This document shows positions 54,574 through 62,992 of a DNA stretch of 64,000 bases, piece by piece. Positions within the stretch are counted from its first letter, which is position 1. The number at the start of each line of letters is the position of its first letter. Source of the stretch: Ureibacillus acetophenoni (GTDB taxonomy: Bacteria; Bacillota; Bacilli; Bacillales_A; Planococcaceae); contig NZ_OBQC01000009.1 in the NCBI RefSeq assembly GCF_900220965.1, forward strand, positions 1-64,000. Direction: 5' to 3'. Position numbers and translations under genes: made by a program. Under the pieces are notes generated by a model. It ran no database searches and had not been told where the DNA came from. It saw only the letters and a list, made by a program, of their open reading frames with translations.

Positions 54574-55830
54574 ATGTATTACGAGAATTTACGGAATAAA
54601 TTAATTCAAGAAATAAACGAGAAAGAAGGTTTTCTAGTAGAGCTTTGTTCAAAGCTAGTGAAAATCCCAAGTGAATCTCCAACCTCTGATACACAAGAGT
54701 TAGTGGAAATAATTGTAGAGTTTTTACAGGGAATTGAAGGGGCAGAAGTGTCGGTTCATACATTGGAAGAACCTATTCAAAATATAGTAGCTCGCATTAA
54801 AGGGTATGGTCCTGGCAAACGTTTAATTTTCAACGGCCATTTAGATACCTATCCAGTTGGCGATCCAAAGGCATGGACAGTCAATCCTTTTGGTGAGTTG
54901 AAAGATGGAAGGTTATATGGTCGTGGATCCTCTGATATGAAGGGTGGCATTGCATCCTATTTATTAACTTTTATGATTCTAGCAAACTATCGTAGTGAAT
55001 GGTCTGGGGAAATTGTATTAACCCTTGCTGGAGATGAAGAAACGATGGGGGGAAAAGGAACAAAATTTCTTCTAGACACCGTTCCAGAAGCTACTGGTGA
55101 TGCGATGATTTGCGGAGATGTGGGCTCGCCATTAGTATTGCGTTTTGGGGAGAAAGGCTTGTTCTGGCTTGAGTTGAATGCGGTCGGGAAACCTGGTCAT
55201 GGTGCACATGTGCATAAAGGAGTCAACGCGATCGATCGACTCGTTGAAGGCATTACTAAAATTAATGAAACCCTAAGAAAATTACCAGTTCAGCACGATG
55301 AGATGGTAAGAAGTGCGATATTGACAGCAAGCGAAATATCCGAAGAAATTTCCGGTAGGGGAGAAACGGAAGTTTTACAGAGCGTTACGGTGAACTTTGG
55401 TGAAATTGAAGGCGGAACATCTCCAAATCTAATTCCAGCCAAGGCAACAGCAAGAGCGGATATTCGAATACCTGTAGGAACAACGATTGCACAAGTGAAC
55501 GAAAAAGTGAAGGAAATCGTAGATTCAATAGAAGGATTGTCTTATAAAGTTCTACGTCAATATGAACCGAACTTTTCAGATGTAAATCATGAAATTTTCT
55601 CCTTAACAGCCCAAAACGTTCAAGAAATTATGGGGAAATCACCTGTAATCACAATGCGAGTTGGCGCATCGGATGCCCGCCACTATCGAATTTCTAAGCA
55701 AGTCCCAACAGTTGTATGTGGACTCACGCCATATAACCTTGGTGGGCCGGACGAATATATTGAGTTGGACGAACTGCTTGATGTTGCAAAGATTCATTTG
55801 TTGACTGCTATTGATTTTCTATCTAATTAA
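54574..55830 (+). CDS. M20-family hydrolase (ArgE/DapE/YgeY-like)
   Basis: 418 residues. Motifs are FNGHLDTYPVG (metal His and Asp), RGSSDMKGGIAS (bridging Asp), LAGDEETMGGKG (catalytic pair), KPGHGAHVHKGVNAI in the lid and a late RVGASDARHYRI. This fits the ArgE/DapE branch, which includes YgeY next to DpaL in E. coli. GGGGG lies seven bases before the ATG at 54574; an ATG at 54568 is too close. A terminator separates it from dpaL, so it may have its own promoter. Confidence 0.85.
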   Translation: MYYENLRNKLIQEINEKEGFLVELCSKLVKIPSESPTSDTQELVEIIVEFLQGIEGAEVSVHTLEEPIQNIVARIKGYGPGKRLIFNGHLDTYPVGDPKAWTVNPFGELKDGRLYGRGSSDMKGGIASYLLTFMILANYRSEWSGEIVLTLAGDEETMGGKGTKFLLDTVPEATGDAMICGDVGSPLVLRFGEKGLFWLELNAVGKPGHGAHVHKGVNAIDRLVEGITKINETLRKLPVQHDEMVRSAILTASEISEEISGRGETEVLQSVTVNFGEIEGGTSPNLIPAKATARADIRIPVGTTIAQVNEKVKEIVDSIEGLSYKVLRQYEPNFSDVNHEIFSLTAQNVQEIMGKSPVITMRVGASDARHYRISKQVPTVVCGLTPYNLGGPDEYIELDELLDVAKIHLLTAIDFLSN

Positions 55831-55886
55831 TATGCGGAGTGGTGCATCTCTCTGGTACCGCATGTAGGAAATGAGGTAACAAAGTT

Positions 55887-56942
55887 TTGGAAGTTCAAAA
55901 AACGATTTTAGAATACAAAGACATCCTTGAAAATATGAAGAAATTTGTCAGACCTAAAAGGGAAAAAACGGTGTTTTCTATTGGCGGACGAGGACATTAT
56001 GAAAATCCGATTAGTGATGTGTTGGCTTTCTTTTTAGATCCAAATGAGGAGCATCAATTTGATACTTTATTTTTATCTAGCTTTATTAAAGTTGTAGGAA
56101 AAGAGTTTGAAAGTGTTGAAGCGAGTCAAATCGAAAAGATTGAGCGTGAGGTTGTCACTCATTCGGGGAACCGCATCGACCTAATTGTTGAAAGTGAAAA
56201 TTGGGTGCTCATTATCGAAAACAAAATTTATCACTCATTACTTAATCCGCTAGAAGACTATGAAGATTATATAAAAATGAAGTACCCTCATAAACAGCCA
56301 ATATTCGCTTTATTATCAATAAATGAAATATCGAATATACCACCTAATTGGACAAGTGTTTTGTATTATGATTTTATTTCGGAAATTAAGAAACAAGCAG
56401 GACCGTATATGTTTAATGGTAACAGTGCGAAATGGTCGTTTTTTATGAAGGATTATTTATTAAATATAGAGGAATTGATAGGAGAGTCTAAGGTGGACAA
56501 GGAATTGGTGAATTTTGTACAGCAAAACTATAATAAGATTCTTGAGCTCATTGAGGTGAAGGATCATTATATTAATTCATTACGAAAAATGTTCTCTTCT
56601 ATTTTATCTGAAACAACGGGCAATAAAGTAGAAGACAAAGTTCATAATTGGTCGAAACGAGTAGCGATCCGCTTTTACTGCCCAGATCAGTGGGGGCAAC
56701 AATCAAACCTTGTTTTAGTCGTATTACCTCAAGGGGATTTCAAAGTTTATTTCTACTTATACGGAATTGAAGAAGAGCTGCAAGAAGAGGAAAATAAAAA
56801 GTTAATTATAGATGGATTTCATCATTGGAAGGAAAACAAAGGAACAGTTCTCTGTTATAAATCAGAAGAAAGATTCAATTTAGATGAAGCGAAGAAAGTA
56901 TTTATTTCTACGGCACAACACCTTAATCAATATTTTTCGTGA
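55887..56942 (+). CDS. PD-(D/E)XK nuclease-superfamily protein
   Basis: 351 residues. The nuclease core is visible as GNRIDLIVESENWVLIIENKI, with Asp98 and Glu111-x-Lys113, preceded by GGRGHYENPISDVLAFFLDP. It resembles the PDDEXK_4 group found in defence or DNA-repair contexts. The C-terminal 120 residues are unassigned. TTG start with GAGGT nine bases upstream. No restriction or methylase partner lies nearby. Substrate is unknown. Confidence 0.75.
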   Translation: MEVQKTILEYKDILENMKKFVRPKREKTVFSIGGRGHYENPISDVLAFFLDPNEEHQFDTLFLSSFIKVVGKEFESVEASQIEKIEREVVTHSGNRIDLIVESENWVLIIENKIYHSLLNPLEDYEDYIKMKYPHKQPIFALLSINEISNIPPNWTSVLYYDFISEIKKQAGPYMFNGNSAKWSFFMKDYLLNIEELIGESKVDKELVNFVQQNYNKILELIEVKDHYINSLRKMFSSILSETTGNKVEDKVHNWSKRVAIRFYCPDQWGQQSNLVLVVLPQGDFKVYFYLYGIEEELQEEENKKLIIDGFHHWKENKGTVLCYKSEERFNLDEAKKVFISTAQHLNQYFS

Positions 56943-57089
56943 GCAGGATCAACGCACATTTGAGATATGAGAGGACTGTACATAGGCGAATGTGTATTTT
57001 AGTAATGTAATTTTACACATTTTATGCAATAATTATCTTTTAAGAAATTGTTGAGTTAAAGCTCATACGTAGTGAAAGTAGGGATTATG

Positions 57090-57530
57090 ATGGCGACGGG
57101 AACACATACAGTTGAAATTCCAGTAGAAGTACAAGCAGTTTGGGATTATGTGAGTGACCTTGAAAAATGGGCAACAGAAGTGCCAGCTTATAAAGAACAC
57201 GAAATTCTCAATGACAAACAATCAATTTGGACTTTTGAAGGTAGCGTAAAAGGGATTAAAAAAACAATCCAAGCGCAAGTAGACATTATTGAATGGAACG
57301 AACCTTCAAATATTAAGTTTGAGTTAAAAGGATTATCAGATAACTTCACAGGAAGCGGTCAATTTACTGCAGAAGAAGTTAGTGGAAAAACAACAATGAC
57401 TTGCACGGTAGAAGTCAACGCAGGCGGGATTTCAGGTGCGCTGTTGACTCCAGTTATTAAATGGGCTGTTCCAAAAGTAGCATCTCGTTTAACAGAATCA
57501 ATTGCTCGTAAAATTTTGGTATTTGCGTAG
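57090..57530 (+). CDS. SRPBCC-fold protein (CoxG/polyketide-cyclase-like)
   Basis: 146 residues with the START/Bet v 1-like pattern: THTVEIPVEVQAVWDYVSDLEKW at the start, VDIIEWNEPSNIKFEL in the middle and a long amphipathic helix at the end (IKWAVPKVASRLTESIARKI). CoxG-like members bind lipids or cofactors. Two ATGs at 57087 and 57090 follow AGGG; the second has better spacing. It is monocistronic. Confidence 0.75.
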   Translation: MATGTHTVEIPVEVQAVWDYVSDLEKWATEVPAYKEHEILNDKQSIWTFEGSVKGIKKTIQAQVDIIEWNEPSNIKFELKGLSDNFTGSGQFTAEEVSGKTTMTCTVEVNAGGISGALLTPVIKWAVPKVASRLTESIARKILVFA

Positions 57531-57541
57531 TTTGTATGAGG

Positions 57542-57575
57542 GCCAATCCATCATCGGATTGGCTTCTTTTTTTGT
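57542..57575 (+). terminator. Terminator after the SRPBCC gene
   Basis: GCCAATCC (57542-57549) pairs with GGATTGGC (57556-57563), then TTCTTTTTTT. Confidence 0.87.
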
Positions 57576-57601
57576 TAATCAGGAAGTTCTATTGAAAATA
57601 T

Positions 57602-57817
57602 GTGATGAAAATATGTGAGTTATTTGACAGTATTTAGGGGAATTGAGGCAACTTGTCACGGAAACCGAATTTGCGAGACAAGGTTTAGGGGAATTCCGAG
57701 AAAGTGTCACGCAAAAGGAATTTACATGACAAAATTTTTGGAAATCCTAAAAAAGTGTCATGTAAAAGGAGTTTACGAGACAAGATATCTAAAAATCCAA
57801 ATAAAGTGTCTCGTAGT
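57602..57817. repeat. 51-bp tandem array with co-varying hairpins
   Basis: TGTC recurs at 57654, 57705, 57756 and 57807 and GACA at 57626, 57677, 57728 and 57779, all 51 bases apart. Hairpins pair the GACA arm of one unit with the TGTC arm of the next: 57670-57680 with 57705-57715, 57721-57731 with 57756-57766 (11 perfect pairs) and 57772-57782 with 57807-57817. The middle bases differ between units but change on both arms (CATGACA/TGTCATG against CGAGACA/TGTCTCG). The rest of the gap to 57939 shows nothing. Confidence 0.82.
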
Positions 57818-57939
57818 CGCTCATGATCCACTAATTTTTAATGGTTGATCGGCAACAAGCATTGTGAATAATGACATTTCCAACACGCTCCATTAATAAA
57901 AATATATCGTCTATTTCTAATCGATTTCTATATTCTGAA

Positions 57940-59133
57940 TTACCCTCTATTCATTTCATAACCCTTATATTTCACCATAAATACAATACCAAGTATCGGT
58001 CCAACGGCTAAAAAAGAAAATACCCACTCCCAACCAACCAATCTCTGTAGGATAGGGACTAGATTGATAGAAATTATAGTGAGTAGAAAGCCAACGCACA
58101 TTTGGAAGGTCAACGCTGTGCCAACATATTCTTCTTCAGCTATTTCAGATACGGCTGCAGAAAATTGAGCCGAGTCAGAAATGATCGACATTCCCCAAAT
58201 CAATGAAATCGTCAGTGTTAGCCAAATCGAATGACCAAATGTAAAACCAATACCAATGGAACAGATTGCACTAATGAACATAGACAGAATTGTTGAATTG
58301 GCTCTTCCCATTTTATCTGAAAGGAATCCACCAATCACACAACCAATTCCCCCTGCAAGACCAATGGAGGCAAATGCAGATAAGGCCACAAACCAATGAG
58401 GAGTTTCTGGCGAATTGCTTAAGAAACTAGCTGCTAAAAAGGCGGAAAGCCATGTCCACATTGCATATAATTCCCACATATGACCAAAGTAGCCGAAATT
58501 GGCAAGCATGATTGGTTTATTCAACACTACCTTTTTTATTAATTTGAACGAGAAAGGTAATTTTTTCAATTGAACAGGAGCATCTTCTAAAATAAAGGTA
58601 ACAATAATAGCTGATAAGAAAGCTAACAAGGAACTACAAATGATGACTAACTTCCAATTTAAAGAAGAGAAAAACAGAACAACAAAATGTGGTAATGATG
58701 AACCTAATGTTATTGCTCCTATTAAGATTCCAAGCGCCAGTCCACGCTTTTTGGGAAACCATTGGGATAAAATCTTCACACCAATTGGGTATACACCTGC
58801 AAGGGTCATGCCGGTAAGAGTTCTAAGAAGTATGCCGATGAAAGCGTGATCGACTAAAACTATTAAGGCATTAAATACTGCACTAAGAAATGCAGAAACT
58901 GCCAAAACTTTTCGTGGATTAAAACGGTCAGCAAGTCCGAAATAAGAACTTACTAATGCTCCAATGACAAATCCAAGAGGGACAGAAGCTGAAAACCATG
59001 CTTCTAATTGGGCGTTTATATTCCAAATTTCCATTAGTTCGGGTGCAATCACAGATGCACTAAACCACAAGCTTAATGCAAATAATTCTGCTAAACCAAT
59101 CCAACCTAACGCCCTCCATGATCCTTGAATCAT
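57940..59133 (-). CDS. MFS transporter
   Basis: 397 residues, twelve membrane segments. The loop 2-3 motif appears as YFGLADRFNPRKVL and the second-half counterpart as GGFLSDKMGRANST, typical for major facilitator transporters. The N-terminus (LGWIGLAELFALSLWFSASVIAPEL) resembles the NNP/CynX-like branch, but the substrate cannot be assigned. GGGG lies five bases before the ATG. It stands alone. Confidence 0.88.
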   Translation of the reverse strand: MIQGSWRALGWIGLAELFALSLWFSASVIAPELMEIWNINAQLEAWFSASVPLGFVIGALVSSYFGLADRFNPRKVLAVSAFLSAVFNALIVLVDHAFIGILLRTLTGMTLAGVYPIGVKILSQWFPKKRGLALGILIGAITLGSSLPHFVVLFFSSLNWKLVIICSSLLAFLSAIIVTFILEDAPVQLKKLPFSFKLIKKVVLNKPIMLANFGYFGHMWELYAMWTWLSAFLAASFLSNSPETPHWFVALSAFASIGLAGGIGCVIGGFLSDKMGRANSTILSMFISAICSIGIGFTFGHSIWLTLTISLIWGMSIISDSAQFSAAVSEIAEEEYVGTALTFQMCVGFLLTIISINLVPILQRLVGWEWVFSFLAVGPILGIVFMVKYKGYEMNRG

Positions 59134-59265
59134 CCAATCCCCGCCTCATAGTCTGAATTAGTATATTATACCAATTGAATGTTATAAAAAGACATTTCAT
59201 TATCAAGTTTTTTATAATTCCAAGGATGAATGTACTCTAAGAATCTGGGTCTTTAATCTATAAAT

Positions 59266-59595
59266 TTAATAACCTTTTGGCATAGATAAAACCCAAATAA
59301 AATCATCTTCAGGTAGTATTTGTATGTCAAAGCCAAGACTTATTAATTGCTTCGCCATTAGGTGTTTCGTACTGACACCACGACGTTTATTACCAAGAAT
59401 AACAAAATCCGTCTCCTTTGTAACAGCGCCTTGCAAAACTCCTCCAAGTGCCCGCACTTTCTTCGCAGCTTCTGAACGAGTCATTGTGGACAAGGCCCCT
59501 GTAAAGACGATTCTTTTATCATAAAAGGGGTGTGTAAATTGTTGTGATGAATCAGAAAGAAGGATCACTTCTGGGTTGTCTTTATTTTGGTTCAT
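59266..59595 (-). CDS. BRCT-domain protein
   Basis: 109 residues, essentially one BRCT domain: GKRIVFTGALS-type (KRIVFTGALSTMTRSEA), ALGGVLQGAVTKETDFVILG and HLMAKQLISLGFDIQILPEDDF. BRCT domains bind DNA ends or partner proteins, as at the end of DNA ligase; here the domain is alone. TAGGAG seven bases before the ATG. Confidence 0.85.
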   Translation of the reverse strand: MNQNKDNPEVILLSDSSQQFTHPFYDKRIVFTGALSTMTRSEAAKKVRALGGVLQGAVTKETDFVILGNKRRGVSTKHLMAKQLISLGFDIQILPEDDFIWVLSMPKGY

Positions 59596-59639
59596 TTTAT
59601 TTCTCCTAGATTGAGTAAAGAGTTTATATTGGGCGATTT

Positions 59640-59832
59640 TTACTCCTTATGAGGGAATGCTTTCCCTTTATTAGTAGCTTTTCGAGAGTTATACGAGCAA
59701 CTTTTCTTCTGTTATGAGCAAGTTTTACTCCCTTACGAGCGACTATTCTCGAATTACGAGCAAGTTTTGTCTACTTACGATCATCACCATCATTAGTCGC
59801 GCATTATGATCAACTTTCCAGAGTTACGAGCA
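59640..59832. repeat. Degenerate 21-bp direct repeat cluster
   Basis: About eight units of the type TTACGAGCAAGTTTTNCTCCC follow one another at about 21 bases (for instance near 59690, 59713, 59734, 59755, 59776, 59817). They are direct and imperfect. The architecture resembles the 21-bp subunits at 17.8 kb but the sequence differs. Confidence 0.65.
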
Positions 59833-59949
59833 ACTCCAATAAGAAACTATTATACAAAAATTATATGCAACTAGAAAAGAAAACATCTATAGTCACTGGC
59901 CTCCCCCATGTTCCCTACCATAACACTTTATGTTCCATGAAGTGAACAG

Positions 59950-60170
59950 TCGGTGTATTTACAATGGTTATTGCGGCAGACATTGTTGTTTCCTATGAGT
60001 TTGAACAGGAACTATTAAAATGTTATTAACTCGACCAGCAGCACGCTGAAAGATTTTATTGTCAAAACTTGTTGCGACTCTATTTATTGTGAGTGGGGCT
60101 GTGGCAATATTGGGGTGTTTGATTTTATGTGACGATTCTTTTTTATATTTGAAAGATGTCCCTATTTGAA
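59950..60170 (+). pseudogene. Relic of an ABC-2-type permease gene
   Basis: The plus strand encodes TVGVFTMVIAADIVVSYEFEQELLK up to about 60020, then, one frame over, LLTRPAAR, a TGA, and KILLSKLVATLFIVSGAVAILG. This reads like the ABC-2 permease stretch with FEQGTIKLLLTRPVSR and LLSK. At least one frameshift and one stop are needed, and both ends are missing. The rest of the gap to 60174 shows nothing else. Confidence 0.5.
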
Positions 60171-60174
60171 TAGA

Positions 60175-60220
60175 GAAACCTCCTTAATGTAGCATGACAC
60201 TACCTAATAAGGAGGTTTTC
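60175..60220 (-). terminator. Terminator of the germination receptor operon
   Basis: GAAACCTCCTTA (60175-60186) pairs with TAAGGAGGTTTTC (60208-60220), with TAG/CTA pairing inside. It lies four bases after the gerC-type stop. Confidence 0.75.
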
Positions 60221-60223
60221 ATT

Positions 60224-61381
60224 TTAATCAATCGTCGTTTTAAACGATTTTCTTCCAGAATCGTAATTATCTATAATAATGTTAATGTTGTGAATGGATT
60301 TCTCAGTAAGTGGAATTTTACCATCCGTATGCAGTTCGCTCCAAGCTTTATTGTTACTTCGATACAAAATTTCAGAAAGTCGATATATATCCGCATCTCT
60401 TTTGAGTCCTTCTTTAAAAGTTGTTTCAATTTCTTTTTTTACAGCCTTTTCAACAGTCTCGCGTATGTCAGCGGTCGTTATCGATTCTGAATAGCTGTTT
60501 AAGGATACGGTTGTATTTAGAGTGATATCAAATTTTACTTCTTTTCCTTCAATAACTGGTTCAATTTGAACTTTTAAACCTTGCAAAACAACCGTAATAA
60601 AATCGTCTTCTTTGGAAGAATCTACTTTGGAAGTAATTTGCGCTCTTGTTGTTTTATGAGATAACCATTGGAGCCCTTTCGCTTTTTCTTCCTTGATAAA
60701 CCCTTTAAATTGATTTGGTGCAATAACCCCTACGCCAGAAATTTCCACGGATTCATCTGGTCCCTTTTGTGTTTTCCAATCTTTGTTCATTGTCACATAT
60801 GGAATTTTCACATCATAACTTGGTTCGTTAAGCTGAATAATTAGTTGACGCATGCTTAACGGCTCTATATAGGATGCTTGTTCAAAGCTATTATAAGGAT
60901 CCGCTAATTTTGTTAAAGTAATTGAACGTTTGAGAAGGGGGAGGGCAAGTAAAAATTCTTCTAAAGGTTCATCTGTACAATAGACCAAAGTTTGATATCT
61001 CGTGTCTGTATGTTGTGTAAAAGTATTGATAATAGAGTTAATATGATCTTTTTTCATTAAATCCTCTGTCACAATAAAGAACGATAAATGCCCCCAATAT
61101 ACCTCTTCATCAATAGCATGGTAAAGTTGAAAAAGTGCTTCGGTAAATGTATTACCCTTTGCTGAATTCACTTCAGATTGGATTACATCTTGATTTACCT
61201 GTTCGGACTTTGCCACGTTTGAAAAACTGATGATTTGCATAAATACTTCGTACTGCTCATCTTTATAATCAATTCCAACTCCATGTACATAGAACATTCG
61301 CTCATTTTCTCTTGAGTCCCAACAACCAGAAAGTAATATTGATAATAAAAGAAGTGGAATAATCTGTTTCCAATGGTTCAT
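60224..61381 (-). CDS. Ger(x)C-family germination receptor lipoprotein (C subunit)
   Basis: 385 residues. Signal peptide with lipobox LSGC followed by WDSRENERMFYVHGVGID, the GerC start signature. Domain II and III regions follow (SFFIVTEDLMKKD.., ISGVGVIAPNQFKGFI, and the C-terminal ETTFKEGLKRDADIYRLSEIL). GerC subunits sit on the outer face of the spore inner membrane as part of the germinant receptor. The ATG overlaps the A-subunit stop (ATGA). Confidence 0.92.
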   Translation of the reverse strand: MNHWKQIIPLLLLSILLSGCWDSRENERMFYVHGVGIDYKDEQYEVFMQIISFSNVAKSEQVNQDVIQSEVNSAKGNTFTEALFQLYHAIDEEVYWGHLSFFIVTEDLMKKDHINSIINTFTQHTDTRYQTLVYCTDEPLEEFLLALPLLKRSITLTKLADPYNSFEQASYIEPLSMRQLIIQLNEPSYDVKIPYVTMNKDWKTQKGPDESVEISGVGVIAPNQFKGFIKEEKAKGLQWLSHKTTRAQITSKVDSSKEDDFITVVLQGLKVQIEPVIEGKEVKFDITLNTTVSLNSYSESITTADIRETVEKAVKKEIETTFKEGLKRDADIYRLSEILYRSNNKAWSELHTDGKIPLTEKSIHNINIIIDNYDSGRKSFKTTID

Positions 61382-62835
61382 TTTGATTCCCCATTATTGC
61401 TTCGTGATTTGTCCTGCGGATTTAACGTGCCGGGTCTTTTTGTATACTTATCCCTTGAAGCTCTAAAAAATGTCTTTTTAAAATTATCCCAACTTAAATC
61501 GACGGATATGTTCAAATATGGAACACCAAAAATACGCATGTTCGCTATATATAAAACCGTTAAGTAAATACACATGAAAAATCCAAATAACCCGAAAACC
61601 GCTGTAATTAGAATAAAAACGATTCGTAAAATACTAACCATTGTAACAAGCGATTGATTCACAATGGTATAAGATGCTACGACAGAAATGGCGATAACAA
61701 CAATCATCGCGGGACTAGTGATACCTGAACGAATAGCTGCATCTCCAATGATTAATCCACCAACAACACTAAATGTGCCACCTAAAACGCTAGGTAGACG
61801 TAGACTCGCTTCTCTAAACATCTCGAACATAATCACTAAGAAAAGCATTTCTAAAACTGCAGGAAATGGTAAACCGCGATTAGCGATAACTACTGTCGCA
61901 AGTAGTTGGAGTGGCAATTGATTTTGGTGAAATAGTGTTAAAGCTAACCAAAATGCTGGTAAAGTGGTCCCGATTAATATACCTATTAATCGTAAAATAC
62001 GTTCAAAAGCACCAAAGACTACTGGGGTTTCAAAGTCCTCAGCTGATTTCAATAAATAAGTTACATTGACAGGTGTCATCACTGCATAGGAAGTTCCATC
62101 CACCATTATTAAAAAACGACCTCTAATTAATGATTGAATGGCAAAATCAGGTCGTCCCGTATAATGGGTTGCAGGTAGAATCCAATTTTTTTTATTGATA
62201 AATTCCATTAATGAATCCGCACTAATAACAATGTCAGTGTCGATATTGTTTAACTCTCTTTTCAGTTCCTCTAAAATCCCTTTGTTAGCAATGTCATCGA
62301 TATAGAGAATGGCGACAGCGGTTTTTGTACGTTTACCGATTTCCAACTTTTCTACGCATAAAGAGTTAGAGGGGAATCGTTTTCGAATAAGGGCGATATT
62401 AATGGATAGATCTTCTATAAAATTATCCCTTGGCCCTTTTACAAGGGCTTCTAGGTTTGTATCTTCTGGGTTTCGATTCGGTTTTCGTGCAATATTACTA
62501 GCGTAAAGAAGTTGTAGTTCATCAAAACATATGAGTACCTTTCCACTGTAAACTGATGTTATTACGTCATCTTTGTTTGTAATGGGATTAAATTCAGGGA
62601 TTGGTAGTTGTTCAATCATGGTTTTATCTATTGATTGATTCGTTGATCCGTTAAAAAGATTCTCAATTTTTGGTAGAACGACTGAATATAACATTTGTTG
62701 GTCGACCATGGCATCACATTTCACAAAGTGAACTTCAGATCCATTAAAGATGAATGTACTGATTAATACATCCTCTGATTTTTCAAACAGTTGTTTAATA
62801 GTAGCTAAGGTTACTGCTTGTCCGGCTCTGTCCAT
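61378..62835 (-). CDS. GerA-family germination receptor A subunit
   Basis: 485 residues. A soluble N-terminal part (ISTFIFNGSEVHFVKCDAMVDQQMLY, then NPEDTNLEALVKGPRDNFIEDL) and a membrane part with about five helices (PLQLLATVVIANRGLPFPAVLEML, GLIIGDAAIRSGITSPAMIVV). Germinant receptors sense amino acids or sugars in the spore inner membrane. The first 20 codons overlap the small D-like frame. No clear ribosome site precedes the ATG, so coupling to the upstream frames is likely. Confidence 0.93.
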   Translation of the reverse strand: MDRAGQAVTLATIKQLFEKSEDVLISTFIFNGSEVHFVKCDAMVDQQMLYSVVLPKIENLFNGSTNQSIDKTMIEQLPIPEFNPITNKDDVITSVYSGKVLICFDELQLLYASNIARKPNRNPEDTNLEALVKGPRDNFIEDLSINIALIRKRFPSNSLCVEKLEIGKRTKTAVAILYIDDIANKGILEELKRELNNIDTDIVISADSLMEFINKKNWILPATHYTGRPDFAIQSLIRGRFLIMVDGTSYAVMTPVNVTYLLKSAEDFETPVVFGAFERILRLIGILIGTTLPAFWLALTLFHQNQLPLQLLATVVIANRGLPFPAVLEMLFLVIMFEMFREASLRLPSVLGGTFSVVGGLIIGDAAIRSGITSPAMIVVIAISVVASYTIVNQSLVTMVSILRIVFILITAVFGLFGFFMCIYLTVLYIANMRIFGVPYLNISVDLSWDNFKKTFFRASRDKYTKRPGTLNPQDKSRSNNGESK

Positions 62836-62978
62836 TCAGTATCACTACTTTCTCGTGCTGTGTTTTTATTTTCCGAGCGTGTACGTTGGACGGTTTTATT
62901 CGACTTTTTCCCGGAGATAAGTACAATAATCCACAATACAATTAGTAGAATGAAAAAGAAAATAAAAGTAGATATCAA
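62811..62978 (-). CDS. Small single-helix membrane protein in the ger operon (D-like subunit)
   Basis: A short frame lies between the B and A subunit genes, too small to stand out. It encodes one membrane helix (STFIFFFILLIVLWIIVLIS) and a charged tail (SGKKSNKTVQRTRSENKN..). Some ger operons carry such short D subunits that modulate the receptor (family knowledge). The start is unclear: TTG at 62978 is the first candidate and has no ribosome site. The 3' end overlaps the A-subunit gene by 25 bases. Confidence 0.55.
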   Translation of the reverse strand: MISTFIFFFILLIVLWIIVLISGKKSNKTVQRTRSENKNTARESSDTEWTEPDKQ

Positions 62979-62992
62979 AAATTCAAAATTGT

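Noticed and set aside
57615-57848. 77-codon plus-strand frame
   Set aside because: It reflects the 51-base period (17 codons) of the hairpin array; the translation is the same segment repeated.
60194-60494. Plus-strand frames inside the gerC-type gene
   Set aside because: They are antisense to a well-conserved gene and carry no family motif.
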